Shown here: positions 31,955-44,059 of the stretch, piece after piece
Position numbering within the stretch: position 1 is the first letter of the stretch
How the letters are laid out: every line of letters begins with the position of its first letter
From: Dryas octopetala
Lineage: Eukaryota > Streptophyta > Magnoliopsida > Rosales > Rosaceae
NCBI GenBank assembly: GCA_963921425.1
Contig: OY992838.1
Location: forward strand, 10,416,001-10,480,000
DNA: 64,000 nucleotides
Direction: 5' to 3'
Made by a program: the position numbers and the translations under genes
The notes under the pieces: generated by a model
Databases searched by the model: none
Told to the model about the DNA's origin: nothing
Seen by the model: only the letters and a program-made list of their open reading frames with translations

Positions 31955-34411
31955 ATGAGGAATCCATACCTCTCCCCACCACCACCGCAATTGCCACCAC
32001 TGCCTCCTCCGCCACAACACCATCACCACCATGGAACACCACCATCATCACCACCTTTACAAATTGCAACACCATCACCAATATGTAACACCACCACTCC
32101 ATCGCTCTCACCTCCACCTCCCCCATCACCACCATTTAACACAACCACACCATCACTCTCCCCTCCATCTACACCGCCACCACCACCACCACTGCCTTCA
32201 CTCCCATCACCATCATCACTAACACCACCTTCATCATCACCACCATCTCAAGTACCACCACCACCTTCATCTTATCCATACTACTCACCACCACCTTCAT
32301 CTTATCCATACTACTCACCACCACCTCCTTCACCGCAGCGGCTATCACCACCACCTTCATCTTATCCATACTACTCCCCACCACCTCCTCCACCCCAACA
32401 GCTTTTGCCACCACCACCTTCACCACCACCGCCATCACCGCCACAACCATTACCACCACCTCCTTCACCGCAGCCACTTTCACCACCACTACCATCACCG
32501 CCACAATCATTACTTCCACCACCTTCATCTTATCTATACTACTCACCACCACCTCCTTCACCGCAACCGCTTTCACCACCACCACCACCATGTAACACAA
32601 CCACACCATCACTCTCCCCTTCACTGCCACCGCCATCACCACTACCGCCCCTTTCATCAGCACCACCATCACTGCCACCTTCATCACTACCACTACCTTT
32701 ACTGCCACCACCATCACCACTACCACCCCTTTCATCACCATCACCTTCATCACCACCAGCATCACTGCCACCGACATCACCATTACCACCCCTTTCACCA
32801 CCATCGCCTTCATCACCACCTTCATCACCACCACCAACACTTTCACCGCCATCATCATCACCACCTTCACTTCCACCTGATCCATCACTACTGCCACCAT
32901 CATTGCCACCGCCATCACCACTACCACCCTTTTCACTACCACCGCCTTCATCACCACCACCATCTTCACCGCCACTGCCATCCCCACTACCACCCTCTTC
33001 ATTGCCACCACATTCATCTTATCCTCCATACTACTCACAACCACCCTTACTTCCTCCTGCACCCTCATGTCCTCCAGTACCAAGCTGCATATGCCCAGCT
33101 GGGCCACCTTATTCTCTTGCACCATCACCACAACAAATGTTATCATCTAATAGTGCTAAAGACCACACCACCACTTATGTTGCCGCGTTTGTCTCTCTCG
33201 GTGGTGTCTTTTTCCTCGCGTTTCTAGCAGTTGGTCTCTATTACTTGGCCAAGAAGAAGAAGTTATATAAGAGGCCAGCGGTAGTGGTTCTTCCACCTCC
33301 AGGAGCAGAAGCTGCTAGTGGTGAGATAAACAAATTCCAACACCTTGGTCGAAATCAGACCAACGAAACCGCCACAGTAGGCAACCATAGTGGCGGTGAC
33401 AAACCTGTGACTGGCACAGATGACAACCAAATCCTAGAAGATGGAGGTGGTAATGGTGATGAGAGAAAAGAGAAAACTAAAAGGCGTCCAACTAGTGCTA
33501 GTCATCGCCGGAGTGATGATGATGATGATAGTGGTGATGAGAGAAAAAAGAAAACTAAAAGGAGTTCAAATCGTGCTCGTCGTCCCCGGATTGATGATGG
33601 TGACAGCCAAATCCAGAAAGATGAAGGTGGTAGTGGTACTCCTACCTCTGATGGTTCTCAAGAAGATGATAGTGGTGATGAGAGAAAAAAGAAAACTAAA
33701 AGGAGTTCAAATCGTGCTCGTCGTCCCCGGACTGATGATGGTGACAGCCAAATCCAGAAAGATGAAGGTGGTAGTGGTACTCCTACCTCTGATGGTTCTC
33801 AAGAAGATGATTGTGGTGATGAGAGAAAAAAGAAAACTAAAAGGAGTTCAAATCGTGCTCGTCGTCCCCGGACTGATGATGGTGACAGCCAAATCCAGAA
33901 AAATGAAGGTGGTAGTGGTACTTCTACCTCTGATGGTTCTCAAGAAGATGATAGTGCTGATGATAGAAAAAAGAAAGCTAAAAGGCGTTCAACTCGTGCT
34001 CGTCGTCCCCGGACTGATGATGATGGCAGCCAAATCCAGAAAGATGAAGGTGGTAGTGGTACGCATGCCTCCGATGGTTCTCAAGATGATGATAGTGGTG
34101 ATGAGATAAAAAAGAAAATTAAAAGGCGTTCAACTCGTGATCGTCGTCGCCGGACTGATGATGATGACGGCCAAATCCAAGAACATGAAGGTGGTTATGG
34201 TGATGATGATGATGATGATGGTACTTCTGCCTCCGATGGTCCTGATGATGGTGGTGGTTCTGATGATGATGGTGATGATGAGAAAAAAAAGAAAACTAAA
34301 AGGCATTCAACTTGTGCTCGTCGTCCCCGGACTGATCATGGCCAAAAGGCCCTGACTGATCACGGCCAAAAGGCCCCGACTGATCACAGCCAAAAGGCCC
34401 CAAATAAGTAA
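31955..34411 (+). CDS. Proline-rich single-span membrane protein, TED7-like (copy A)
   Basis: Single-exon gene, 818 aa. Residues 1-~390 are an extensin-like Pro/Ser domain ([18 protein letters not shown]). A Cys-containing segment CPPVPSCICPAGPP follows. One membrane span at about 408-430 ([21 protein letters not shown]) is followed by [12 protein letters not shown]. The rest is a charged tail of KKKTKR basic and Asp-rich acidic blocks. No kinase domain follows, so it is not a PERK receptor. The domain order and the FVSLGG-FFLAFL span resemble TRACHEARY ELEMENT DIFFERENTIATION-RELATED 7 proteins, linked to secondary-wall cellulose synthesis; that assignment is inferred. No signal peptide is obvious. 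The start is the first ATG after a conserved TATA-like box. The long minus-strand frames opposite it are codon-repeat artefacts. Confidence 0.82.
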   Translation: MRNPYLSPPPPQLPPLPPPPQHHHHHGTPPSSPPLQIATPSPICNTTTPSLSPPPPPSPPFNTTTPSLSPPSTPPPPPPLPSLPSPSSLTPPSSSPPSQVPPPPSSYPYYSPPPSSYPYYSPPPPSPQRLSPPPSSYPYYSPPPPPPQQLLPPPPSPPPPSPPQPLPPPPSPQPLSPPLPSPPQSLLPPPSSYLYYSPPPPSPQPLSPPPPPCNTTTPSLSPSLPPPSPLPPLSSAPPSLPPSSLPLPLLPPPSPLPPLSSPSPSSPPASLPPTSPLPPLSPPSPSSPPSSPPPTLSPPSSSPPSLPPDPSLLPPSLPPPSPLPPFSLPPPSSPPPSSPPLPSPLPPSSLPPHSSYPPYYSQPPLLPPAPSCPPVPSCICPAGPPYSLAPSPQQMLSSNSAKDHTTTYVAAFVSLGGVFFLAFLAVGLYYLAKKKKLYKRPAVVVLPPPGAEAASGEINKFQHLGRNQTNETATVGNHSGGDKPVTGTDDNQILEDGGGNGDERKEKTKRRPTSASHRRSDDDDDSGDERKKKTKRSSNRARRPRIDDGDSQIQKDEGGSGTPTSDGSQEDDSGDERKKKTKRSSNRARRPRTDDGDSQIQKDEGGSGTPTSDGSQEDDCGDERKKKTKRSSNRARRPRTDDGDSQIQKNEGGSGTSTSDGSQEDDSADDRKKKAKRRSTRARRPRTDDDGSQIQKDEGGSGTHASDGSQDDDSGDEIKKKIKRRSTRDRRRRTDDDDGQIQEHEGGYGDDDDDDGTSASDGPDDGGGSDDDGDDEKKKKTKRHSTCARRPRTDHGQKALTDHGQKAPTDHSQKAPNK
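33531..34190 (+). repeat. Five 141-bp in-frame repeats in the tail of copy A
   Basis: Units of exactly 141 bp (47 codons) start at about 33531, 33672, 33813, 33954 and 34095. Each encodes [30 protein letters not shown] and GSQEDD motifs. The first three are nearly identical; the last two have diverged. Copy B has a different, Asp-richer repeat pattern. Confidence 0.92.
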
Positions 34412-34812
34412 ATCATTTAATTAATTTATCAACAGCTCGCGTTTCGCCTTTAAAAAGCATGCATATATATAATCAACCCATGCAACTTGCTTGTGTCTGT
34501 GAGTTGTGATTGTGTCGTAGTTATTGTTTTACGTGTTCGATTGTATTTGGCTTATTCCCGTTGTACAAGTGTGATTGAAAAATAAGAGAATGAAGAAATT
34601 ACTTAAATTAAGCTAGCCGCATGCAAATTTGTATAATGGAGGCAACATTACAAGGCTTTCATTGGTAAGGGTGCCCCGCTTGAAATTTTTAATCTTATTC
34701 ATATATCTGCTTCAAATAAATATTGTCAAATATGAAGACAATTATCCTAGTGATCATTTTGATGTTTATTGATAAATTTTTGTTCGTTTATTTATTTAGC
34801 TCCATATCTTGG
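34412..34812. other. 3' flank of TED7-like gene A
   Basis: Matches unit B on both sides of its hAT insertion (55817-56019 and 57337-57510). Probably 3' UTR and spacer. Confidence 0.5.
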
Positions 34813-34945
34813 CCACACAGCGTCTCAAGGGCGCTTGCCATATGCCTAACTGAACAAAACCCCAACAAATTAGCAAAAATTGAAATATGAGAAAACACAA
34901 AATTAAGAGAAATTTGGAGGATTAGTCAAAATTTGTGTCATTTAA
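34813..34945 (-). pseudogene. MATE intron 1/exon 2 relic, unit A
   Basis: On the minus strand, sequence matching the end of intron 1 and about 40 bp of the start of exon 2 of the MATE genes ([12 protein letters not shown] region, with a 2-bp insertion). It ends abruptly where homology to exon 2 stops. The same relic is at 57511-57645. Confidence 0.8.
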
Positions 34946-35409
34946 AGAATTTTAGCCTTTTTTTTAGAATTTTAGAAATCTAGCTAATTCTTAAATAGTG
35001 CTCGAACTCTTCTCAAGTGGTGTTTGAATAGTCGACAAAGTTCGATCACTACTTAAAGTTAATTCAAACACTTCTTACAAGAAGCTCGAATACTATTTGA
35101 GGGTTTTGAATTCTAAAACTCTGAAAAGGGGGTTAAAGTTTTTTTTTTTTTTTTCTCAGAAGATGGACTTAATTTATGTACTAATTAGAACATAGGATAG
35201 CCATTCAGGTCGATCTTCAATCTGAACAATAAATTTGGGAGACATAAGCGTATTCCGTGCAAGGAGATGCGTTGCTCAGTACAACCCCTTGGGGCATTAA
35301 TACAATTAATAGAAGAGAAATAATGGAAAGGGGGTTTGGTCTCGTCAAGAAGATCCCCCTCGCTCCATAGTCTGCAATTAGTGTCCTCAGTCAATACCTA
35401 CAAAACAAA

Positions 35410-38400
35410 CAGTTTAGGTGACGAAAATAATTCGTCGCCCAAAACAAGATTTTGTCGCCCAAGAGTTTAAGTGACGAATTTTCATTGCCCAAGTTGCCCA
35501 AAGTTTGACGCTCAAGACTTTAGCAGGCGACAAATCTATGACGTCACCTAAAGTTGTTTTAGGGCACGAAATCATGATTTCGTCGCCTAAAGTGGTTTTA
35601 GGCAATGGATAATATTCGTCGCCTAAGGTTTTTTTATTTTTTTAGTTTTTTAGTTTTTAATTTTTTTAATTTTACCTTTTTATTCGAAAACTATATAATC
35701 TAACATAAAATTTATATTAACACAAATTAGCAAAAAATTCATAATTATATTCAAATTATATATGTACAAACAATATATAATTGTTATATGACCCTAGTGG
35801 TCAATCTAAGTCGTCAGCATCAACGAAATCCCTTCCTGGCAGTGTAGACGCGGTAAAGCCAATTAAGTATTGGGTGAACATCGCATGCATCTGTGCCTCC
35901 CGAGTCTCTCTCTCGAAATTTAGCGTATGTTGCATCTGCTCCAATTGAGCAGTCAGATCGGCGACGGCTGGAGATTACTGAGAAAAAGACTAAGAGGAGG
36001 TACTGACGTCACGAATCCTCCCATATCTCATGTCGTGTATCTCCCTACCAAGCCCCCCGAGTGTGTGTCCATCAGAATACGCAGGTCGGCATCGGGATCA
36101 GGTTGGATCGACTCCAACGGAGTATCAGGAAGGAGCTGGCTGGCCGCTTCATCCAAATACCTTACCGTCTTGGCCAACATCTCAACCTTTAAAATCGGAT
36201 ACACAAGTTAGAAATTAAGAAATTAAATATAAATAGAAAAAAATTGTGGAAAAAATTAAAAGATAAAAAACTAACGTGCATCGCCCTGGCTGCATCATTG
36301 CCGCCATGACTGCAATAGACATCCTTGTAGGTGTCGATCTCCGAGAATTGAGAACCCGCCTGAACAAAAAAATAATGTTGTAAAAAATTAAACAATACTA
36401 ATGAATATATATGTATTAAATTAAATTAAAGAACAACGTACCCGACGTCGCTCCTCCAACCGGTAATTGACGGGTCTCGAACGACCATGATGTTCAATCC
36501 TTGCCGGCGTTTTCCGATTTTTCACATTGGCGATTGACTTTTTCTGTTAAATATGAGACAAATTATAAATATGTTATTGCATATACAATAAAAGAATGAA
36601 ATAACAAAAGAAAATAATATTTTAAAGTCTTAAAATAATATAACGTACCAAAAACGTAGGAGATTCGAACTCCGTGCACATATATTGTCACTACTCAAGC
36701 CAATCTGTCATCTCCTCAGGGGGGTTGGCTAATGCCTCAGCTAGCGACGCCCACCTCTGGTAGTGCAAGTGCAGCTCGTGCTTCCACTCCTTAAACTTAC
36801 TCTTGCATATATTATCAAAATACTTTGTTGTGTTGAAATCCTCCCACACGTTAAAGTTTACCTGAATAGAATAAATACTATGTTGTTAGGGTTGATCAAA
36901 TTCATCATTTGGTATTAATCAAACTATACTCACTGAGATTAAGGTACTGATTCTCTTTTTTTGGGTGGGATCAACATCTTTCCATTTGGCCCACAACATG
37001 GGGCAGTGATCACGAATAAGCGCCCCAACGTCGTGCACAAACATATTATGGGTCTCTGGGTCGGCCGATCACCATTTACCATCCACGCACACAATGTTAA
37101 TCATCGGCTTTGTTGTATGCGTAATTTTTGACGATTTCAACCCTCTACATGGCCCCCTCGTCGCTTTGGTATCTACAAGAGCAAATATAATAATTATAAT
37201 CACTTTAATCTTAGAACATTTAAGCACAATTGAATCTAAACATAATATATATAAACATTTCTCTTACCATGTCCGGGTTGCGACGATGATAAGTTGGTTG
37301 CATCATCGACCTGACCACGTCTGTTGTGGGTTCGGAGGGCCCTCTGTGCCACAAGAGCTGACTAGGTACTCGAATCAGGAATCGACAGTAGAATGGGGTC
37401 CGAGGCAACCTCGGGTTCGGGCTGGTTTGGGACAAACTGCGTAGACATAGATCCTCTTGCCCTCGTTATCACGAGACGCACCTGCACAATTCAATAAATA
37501 TTTATATTAGTCACAAATATATTAATTACCATTTAAATATATGAACTTAAGAAATATAAATAACAAATCAATGTAAAGACTTACTAATCTGAGTCATTAT
37601 TATTATCACTAAAAATACTAATTTCTTCGTTGTCTGAGGTACTTGCATACACCACTTGATCATAATCATCATCATCATCATCATCATCATCACATCATCG
37701 ATACCATCATCATCATCATCATCATCGTTATCATCATCATCATCATTATGGATCCAATCATCAACATCAATTCGCAAAAGAGGCACGAGATCAATTGTTA
37801 CGGCATCAATCTCAATAGGAAGAACGTCATAAATCTCTACTTGGTGTATGATATCATCATTGTTGCGAGCGACGCATGAATTAGGGGTGTTTGAAGATGA
37901 ATCCTCTTGGTAGGCCTAGTCATTCTGATTTTCTTTTTTTGAAATATCTCATATGTTTCGATTATGAATCTTTTGAACTATTTTCCAACCATCACCCGCC
38001 TTAGGATCATCTAAATAAAATACTGGTGTCGCTGTGGCAACAAGAATATAGGGATCATCCTTATACCACTGAGTGTTTGTGTTCATATATATTAAGTCAT
38101 AATCGCGTTAAATATTTGTCAAGTCTATATTAAACCAATCACACTTAAATAACACAACTTCATAGCGTTCTTTATACAACACTTAATGTACACTCGTCAG
38201 TTTGCCGTAGAAATCCATCGTGGTAGTGTCGCAGTTCCCCGACACACAAACCCCACTATTTTGAGTAGTCAAATTATCACCTCGTTCCGCAACCAAAAAC
38301 TTAACTTCATTCACAATACATCCGGAGTATGTTTCAACCTTAAGAACGCCAAAGCCAAAGCCATTAACTCTTTGTTGTACAAGGGCAAATGATCATCTTT

Positions 38401-39210
38401 CAACTTTTGCATCTGTTAAAAGATAATGTAATTATTAATATTACCAAAACGATTACAAATAATCATGCATACTAATAAACATGTACATTAATCACTTACA
38501 TGTGCCTTAAACCATTCTGGAAACAATTCTTTATGTTTTTCCTCTACCCTCGAAGGATAGTCGCGCTTCATCAGTTTCTCATGTTCTTCGAGCAATCATA
38601 CGACTTTATCGCAATTATTGAGTATGAACCAATGCATTACCTTCATGTTGGCTTTCGAGACCTCACATGTATGGGCGCCAAAATGTCATGTAGGTTGAGA
38701 AAATACATAAAGTGTCTCATTTCTGATACCACCGTCGTGGTTGTGTATGGGCTGATTGAATGACATCACAACATTACGGAGATACATTGCACAATAAATG
38801 AGGGATTCATTGGCAATGTATGCTTCCGCTACGGAACCTTCAGGCCGTGCCCTGTTCCGGATGTACCTTTTGTACGTGCCCATCATTCTGCAACATGGAA
38901 GTACATAGTGAGACAAATTTATTTAATTAAGCTAAATTTGAAGAATATTAACAAAAATGTTTAAGAATTGTTACTTTTTTATTGGATACATCCACCGATA
39001 ACTGACCGAGCCAGCAAGAGTTTCCTCAAACGGCAAATATATCAGCAAGTGAATCATTATATCAAAAAAGACAATGAAAAAATTTACTCGAACTTGCACA
39101 GGATGTACACAATCTTATCCTTCAACATCTCCACATCTGATACATACAATGACTTGGCGCATATTTTCTGAAAGAAATTCGACAAAACAATAATCGGTTC
39201 AACAATCTTT
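35410..39210 (-). pseudogene. Degenerate CACTA (En/Spm) transposon
   Basis: Minus-strand remains of both CACTA genes. TNP2-like pieces: 38686-38916 (RNRARPEGSVAEAYIANESL), about 38500-38660 (HEKLMKRDYPSRVEEKHKEL) and about 37930-38170 (VVLFKCDWFNIDLT then TPVFYLDDPKAGDGWK), matching DUF4218 and DUF4216. Transposase_24-like exons follow: 36960-37200 (DPETHNMFVHDVGALIRDHC), 36660-36870, 36450-36550 (ANVKNRKTPARIEHHGRSRP), 36290-36360 (SQFSEIDTYKDVYCSHGGND) and 35800-36190. Frames carry several stops. At 35415-35640, inverted and direct 'ttcgtcgcc(t/c)aa' repeats look like a subterminal region. A GAT repeat at 37660-37745 encodes an Asp-rich tail. Clean ends were not found. It lies exactly between duplication units A and B. 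Confidence 0.82.
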
Positions 39211-39214
39211 ACTC

Positions 39215-40440
39215 CTAGTGGTGGGCTAGGAGTAAAGATTAGATAGGTTGGGGGCTAGACAATTAATGGGGTATGGAATAAATAAAATTTCTTTAAATAA
39301 ATGGGGCTATAACCCTACACACCGCCTGCTTGTGGGGATTTATAACTTTAAAAGTTAAGAATATTTATCTTTATCCTTACACAGAATGTTTTAAGTTCAA
39401 ATTTTTTCTTCCCAAATGTCATTTTATTAAAGAAAAAAATATAATTATTTCAATATATTAAGAGAGATATTTTCTTAAATTACATGACTACATCAAGACT
39501 TCTGAAATAAAACCTCACGCATTACACATCCAAAGTGGTTAAATTAAGCACAATATAGTTGCAATGTAGAGGGTCAAAAGACATGGCCCGTGATACTAAG
39601 GTTAGAGTTCGAACTTTTCCTCCTATTTTACCCTCCCTTGTACCCAAAAAGAAAAGCAATGACATCTTATAGTGGACCTAAAAGCAATAACATCTCATAT
39701 CCGGGCCTAAATATTAGGTAAAATAATATTTCATATACTTTCATCATAAAAATATAACAATTCACTATCATTTTTTGTTCATCTTAAAAAGCAAACAACT
39801 TCCAGGCAGCAATTAGGCTAGCCCAAAAATAATACAAGCAGGGAAACAAGGCCCAACACAGCAAGGCCTACAGTAGGAACAACTCATAGCAAAAGAAACC
39901 CCGAACCAGACCACAGTAGCAACTGATGGGAATTAGACACAAGGAAGCAAAGTAGACATATTAGCGGCCAAAAGCAGCAAAGTAGAGGAAACCGGCCTCC
40001 AACCTCAGTAAGGCAATGGAGACTCAGGCAAAGAAAGCAGAAGAGACCTCTAGCCAAACTGGAGCCAACAACCAACACAGTAGTGCATATTCATGCAGAG
40101 TGTCTATGTTCTAAACTAACGAAATTTGTCATATTGCCATATCCGTGTCCACTTGTAACTCTTGTTCTGTATTCGCATCCGTGCTTGATAGAATTACTAG
40201 AGATGATAAGGCAACATCTTTCTTAATTCTCTTATGGCACCATCATATTACATTACCACTGTGGCACTGTTCTCATCAGCTGATAATGAATGAAATTGAA
40301 TGTCAGTCTCTGAGTCTAATTTAATATTTCACATTATTATTTCTTATTCAAATTAGACATGGTCTAGTTGATTATATCACTCACAGTTCGAACAGATCAT
40401 CGGACAGACCAAAACATGAATTATTTTTGTTGAGCTAACA
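39215..40440. other. 3' flank of MATE B
   Basis: Matches 8660-11183 of unit A without the Pack-MULE. The junction at 39200-39240 is a small palindrome (aatctttactcctag ... ctaggagtaaagatt). No gene. Confidence 0.5.
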
Positions 40441-43400
40441 TCACTGGTTGGAAGTTGCCTCCTTTGCTATTTGAATTCGAGCTCTCTGTGCCTGTTAATA
40501 ACATTTTAATCACACAAGTTCAATTACATAGAAAAAACCGAGGCATTGTGTTTCACAGTATAACTATTTCAACTGTTACCTCTTTCTCCCATTCACATCT
40601 CATGGTGATAATGGTTAATATCAAGGTTTGAACCACAGTTCCACTGATCATTCCAGCCCACATTCCCTACTTGTTTGTTTAAGCACATGTCAGACTAAGA
40701 AACCAGATTAGATTATAAATTTTGCGTAACATTTGGGAGCAAGAGCAGAGAAATTGTTTACTTATATATAACCTTGCGGTTAAAACAAGTTTCCATTGCA
40801 GCTTAGTCAACAATAGTGAGCCCACAATCGAAGGGTGTGTGACTCCTTCATACTCAAATGCATATGTGCAAAAGTGGCAGACTGTTCAGTATAGATACAT
40901 ACCTTAATACCAAACAATAGCAACCATCCCAAAATAACCCCAACAGGCAGTCCAACAAGGTAATAGCTACCTACATTTATAACAGCTACTATTGCTTGCC
41001 AACCAGATCCGACTGCTACCCCTGTAAAGCAACATATGACCACCAATTTTTCCATGAGACTAAACATTTCTTTAGACAAAACCTATGATGCTTTTTAAAA
41101 AAAAAAAAAAAGTTTCTCACCTGAGAGCACTGGTTGAATGCAATTAAGGAGAATGGTGAATCCCAACAAGACTGATAAGTCATTGACCATTGCAATGACA
41201 GGAGTGCTTGAGGTAAAGATCATCGCAAGCTCCTTATGAAAGGCTATTATTATTAACCAAAATAGAAGTCCCACTGCTAGGGAGGTCAAGACTGAAACAG
41301 TGGTTGCAAATTTTGTACCTTTTGCATTGCCTGCACCAAGTTCATTTGCTACACGAACTCTGGATTACAAAGGAACAATAGGCGAAAAGCAATTAGATTT
41401 TTGCAATGGTGCAGTCATATTGTAAATGAAACATGTGAATTCCAGAATCATATACTATAGAACTATTCTGATAATCATAAAAATCTGTCCTTTATATTGT
41501 TACATGTGAATGCACTATTCCATCAGTAGAATTGAGACTATCAAAACAGAAAAGTTAATTGCTCAAAAACTTATGAAAGTGTAAAAAATTTATTGAGAAA
41601 ATAAAACATTGAAGATATAAATGATACTCTGTACTGCCATGCTAGCTGGAGTGACTTTATTATCTCAAAATAAAATTTCTATTATCAATTCAATTATTTG
41701 ATATTAATACATGGGGCATAAACCAGTATAATGTCAGAAGGTGCTAACAAAAACTTCATGTATAACATTTCTTGCATAAGAATGTACACAAATGTAACCT
41801 GCCCTATTGAATTTATAAGAAAAAACTATAAATGTGAGAACTGAGTACCAAAAGTGGGGATAATATGGGCCAAACATATTTGTCTAATACTCGTGTGTAA
41901 AGTGGTGGAAGATGCTTTGTCCTATCTTGAAATGGTCAAAATAAAAATCTATGATGCCAAATGAAGACCACAACAAGTCAACAACTGTTGTAGTACGTTT
42001 TCTTTTGCCTGTGACATTACCGATGGCCAATTAATATGATGACCTTAACATATGCGATCCATATTTCTCGGACAGTTGGACCTTAAATCTAGTTTATCCT
42101 GGCTTTATTTGACTTATATAAATTCAAGATTTATTATGGTTAGTGTTTAATAGTCAAGTAACCATTTGGCTTGGAACTATCCAAAGTTTATACTCTTGCA
42201 CTCTAAACTTAAATATTCTGTTTTACAAAGCGCTCACACAAGGAGTGCATATTGAGGAATGACAATAGCACTGCCCAACGCAGTGGTAATAAAGGTTCAT
42301 ATTAAAAGAGAAAACATTGTCACGACAAGAAGATATCAACTTCTCTTGCTTTTAGCTATATGTTAAGAGAGACACTTACAACCAGTAACGTACCCAGTTG
42401 CAGCCAAAAATCCTAGAGGAATCATGGATTCCCAAGCATAGATAGTCATACTGCAAAAAGAGAATAATTGAGTTCACAGAAACTAATGCATATGTCAAAT
42501 TATTGAAACACGGTATATTGGACCCAAAAAAATGAAACAGGCTATATGAATAGATCAAGTTATAACACTGACCAGATGGAAAGGGCATCAACTGCAATCT
42601 CAGTATTGTGTAGATACCCAGACACTAACACCAAAGATCTATAATAGAAATTCTCCAACCTGAAATATAGTATGCACATATTTAAGTTCAATCAATCACA
42701 ATATATATATATAGATATATATACAGAGAGAAAGAGAACACATACAAGAGCATGACCCCAGAAGCCACAGAAAGCCTAAGGAAATCCCAGAGCCCAACAA
42801 AAGCTTGAGCAGAAAAACCAGTCCAGGTTTGGGAGCACCCACCACAAACAATGTATCCAAACAGTGCCAGAACCGATACCCACCAAGCAAAACCAATAGT
42901 AAGAGTAGTCCCGACTATCCCAATCCGAAGCTGGTACACAAAAACCCAACTCACAAACACATGGAGGACCAAAACCCCTCCGGACACCCAGGCTATGACC
43001 CCAGTCTTCAGCTGGCTCTGCAAGAACCTCTGCAACGTGAACTGAAATGGGAAGCTCAGGTGAAACGGAATGGACCACAGAGCCACCAAACCAGTCCGCT
43101 CGGCGACCCCCTCGGACTGTCCCAAGAGCTTCAACAATGGCGTGGCGAACAGAAACAGAGGCAATAGGAGCACTGCGCAGAGAAATAAGACTACCCACGA
43201 ACGCTGCAAGTAGATCCCCAACATGTGGTACTGTTTGCCTCCGTAGGCTTGGCCACACAGCGTCTCGAGCGCGCTGGCCATGCCTAGCTAGACAAAACCC
43301 AGAAAAGTAGCAGAAATTGAAATGTAGAAAAGCATAAAATTAAAATAAAATTAGCCAAAATTTGTGTCACTCGAGGTGGATTCAAGCACTTCTCGAGAGA

Positions 43401-43774
43401 AACTCGAGCATTGTTCGAGAGTTGGATTTCTAAAATTAAGGATTGTAGAGTGAGATTAGAGTGGAGCGAGCTAAGTGTGGAGTTACCAAGAAACCGAAAG
43501 TGATGGAGATAATGACGGTGGTGACGAGGGAGATGGCGGCGAGGTCGAGGTCACTGAGGTGGCCGGCGAAGGATTGGGTGATGACGGTGACGGAGAACAT
43601 GGCGAGGCGGCTGAAGATGGACGGACCTGCTACTCGCCATAGCTTCTTTGACTCCGACCATGTCCGTCTGATCAGATTGCCGTCTTCTGCATCATCGTCT
43701 TCTTGGTGTTGGTGGTAATGCTGGTGGTGTGAGAGTAACAGAGTCAGAGGGTCCTCTTCTCCCACTTCCCTCAT
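40441..43774 (-). CDS. MATE efflux transporter, DETOXIFICATION-like (8 exons), unit B
   Basis: Exons on the minus strand: 43487-43774, 42746-43287, 42573-42659, 42394-42450, 41121-41359, 40903-41021, 40580-40666, 40441-40491. Junctions are GT-AG; exon 7 uses the acceptor 'acaagtag'. The sum is 1470 nt, 489 aa, full length for the family. Motifs include [63 protein letters not shown] and GSGWQAIVAVINVGSY. It starts MREVGEEDP with a His-rich stretch (HHQHYHQHQ) in the cytosolic N-terminus. Exons 2-6 have exactly the lengths of the first MATE (595-3580), so the genes are old paralogs. Exon 4 reads MTIYAWESMIPLGFLAATG. Intron 4 is about 1 kb. Substrate unknown. It is the intact sister of the truncated copy at 11184-12136. 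Confidence 0.92.
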
Positions 43775-44059
43775 TGTTCTTGAAGGATTTTTGTTTTTTT
43801 TTTTTTTTAACTTTTTTAAGTGAGTTTTTTTTCTCTTTTTTTGTCAATTAAATCTCTCCTGTGAGTCCTGTCGTTTGTTTGCTGGTAGTTGGTACTGTGT
43901 TGGGCCCAAAGAGGGTCCTCTCCCTCTTTTATTTTTATTGGGCAACATTTCTCTCCTTCTCTTCTTGGATTCATTAGATGGGCTAGCTATTTGGGCCTTT
44001 TTTTGTCGAGGGTAATTCTAAAAGGCCCATCACTGGCCCGCAGCCTCCCCCACCTGTGA
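43775..44059. other. 5' flank of MATE B
   Basis: Upstream region of the minus-strand MATE, conserved with unit A at 14990-15290. Probable promoter and leader; no single box is convincing. Confidence 0.4.

Larger units (their letters stand above)
8660..35110. repeat. Tandem duplication, unit A
   Basis: Unit A matches unit B (39215-57660) in blocks: 8660-12575 with 39215-41768, 14990-16054 with 43815-44757, 25050-26830 with 44760-47730 (interrupted), and 28500-34945 with 48850-57645 (interrupted). Non-matching parts are mostly insertions in one unit. The order of MATE, RNase H relic, proline-rich gene and MATE relic is the same in both. The left edge is where the shared 'ggtgggctaggagtaaag' begins. 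Confidence 0.85.

Noticed and set aside
33441..34355. Plus-strand Met/Val/Arg-rich frames overlapping the tails of both TED7-like genes
   Set aside because: Out-of-frame translations of GAT-rich repeats. The zero frame continues from a clear membrane span.
31955..34411. PERK-type receptor kinase
   Set aside because: The Pro-rich part and single span fit, but no kinase domain follows in either copy; the cytosolic part is a repeat of acidic and basic blocks.
37660..37745. Microsatellite-only interpretation of the ATC repeat
   Set aside because: It lies in the reading direction of the degenerate CACTA protein as an Asp run, so I treated it as part of that relic.
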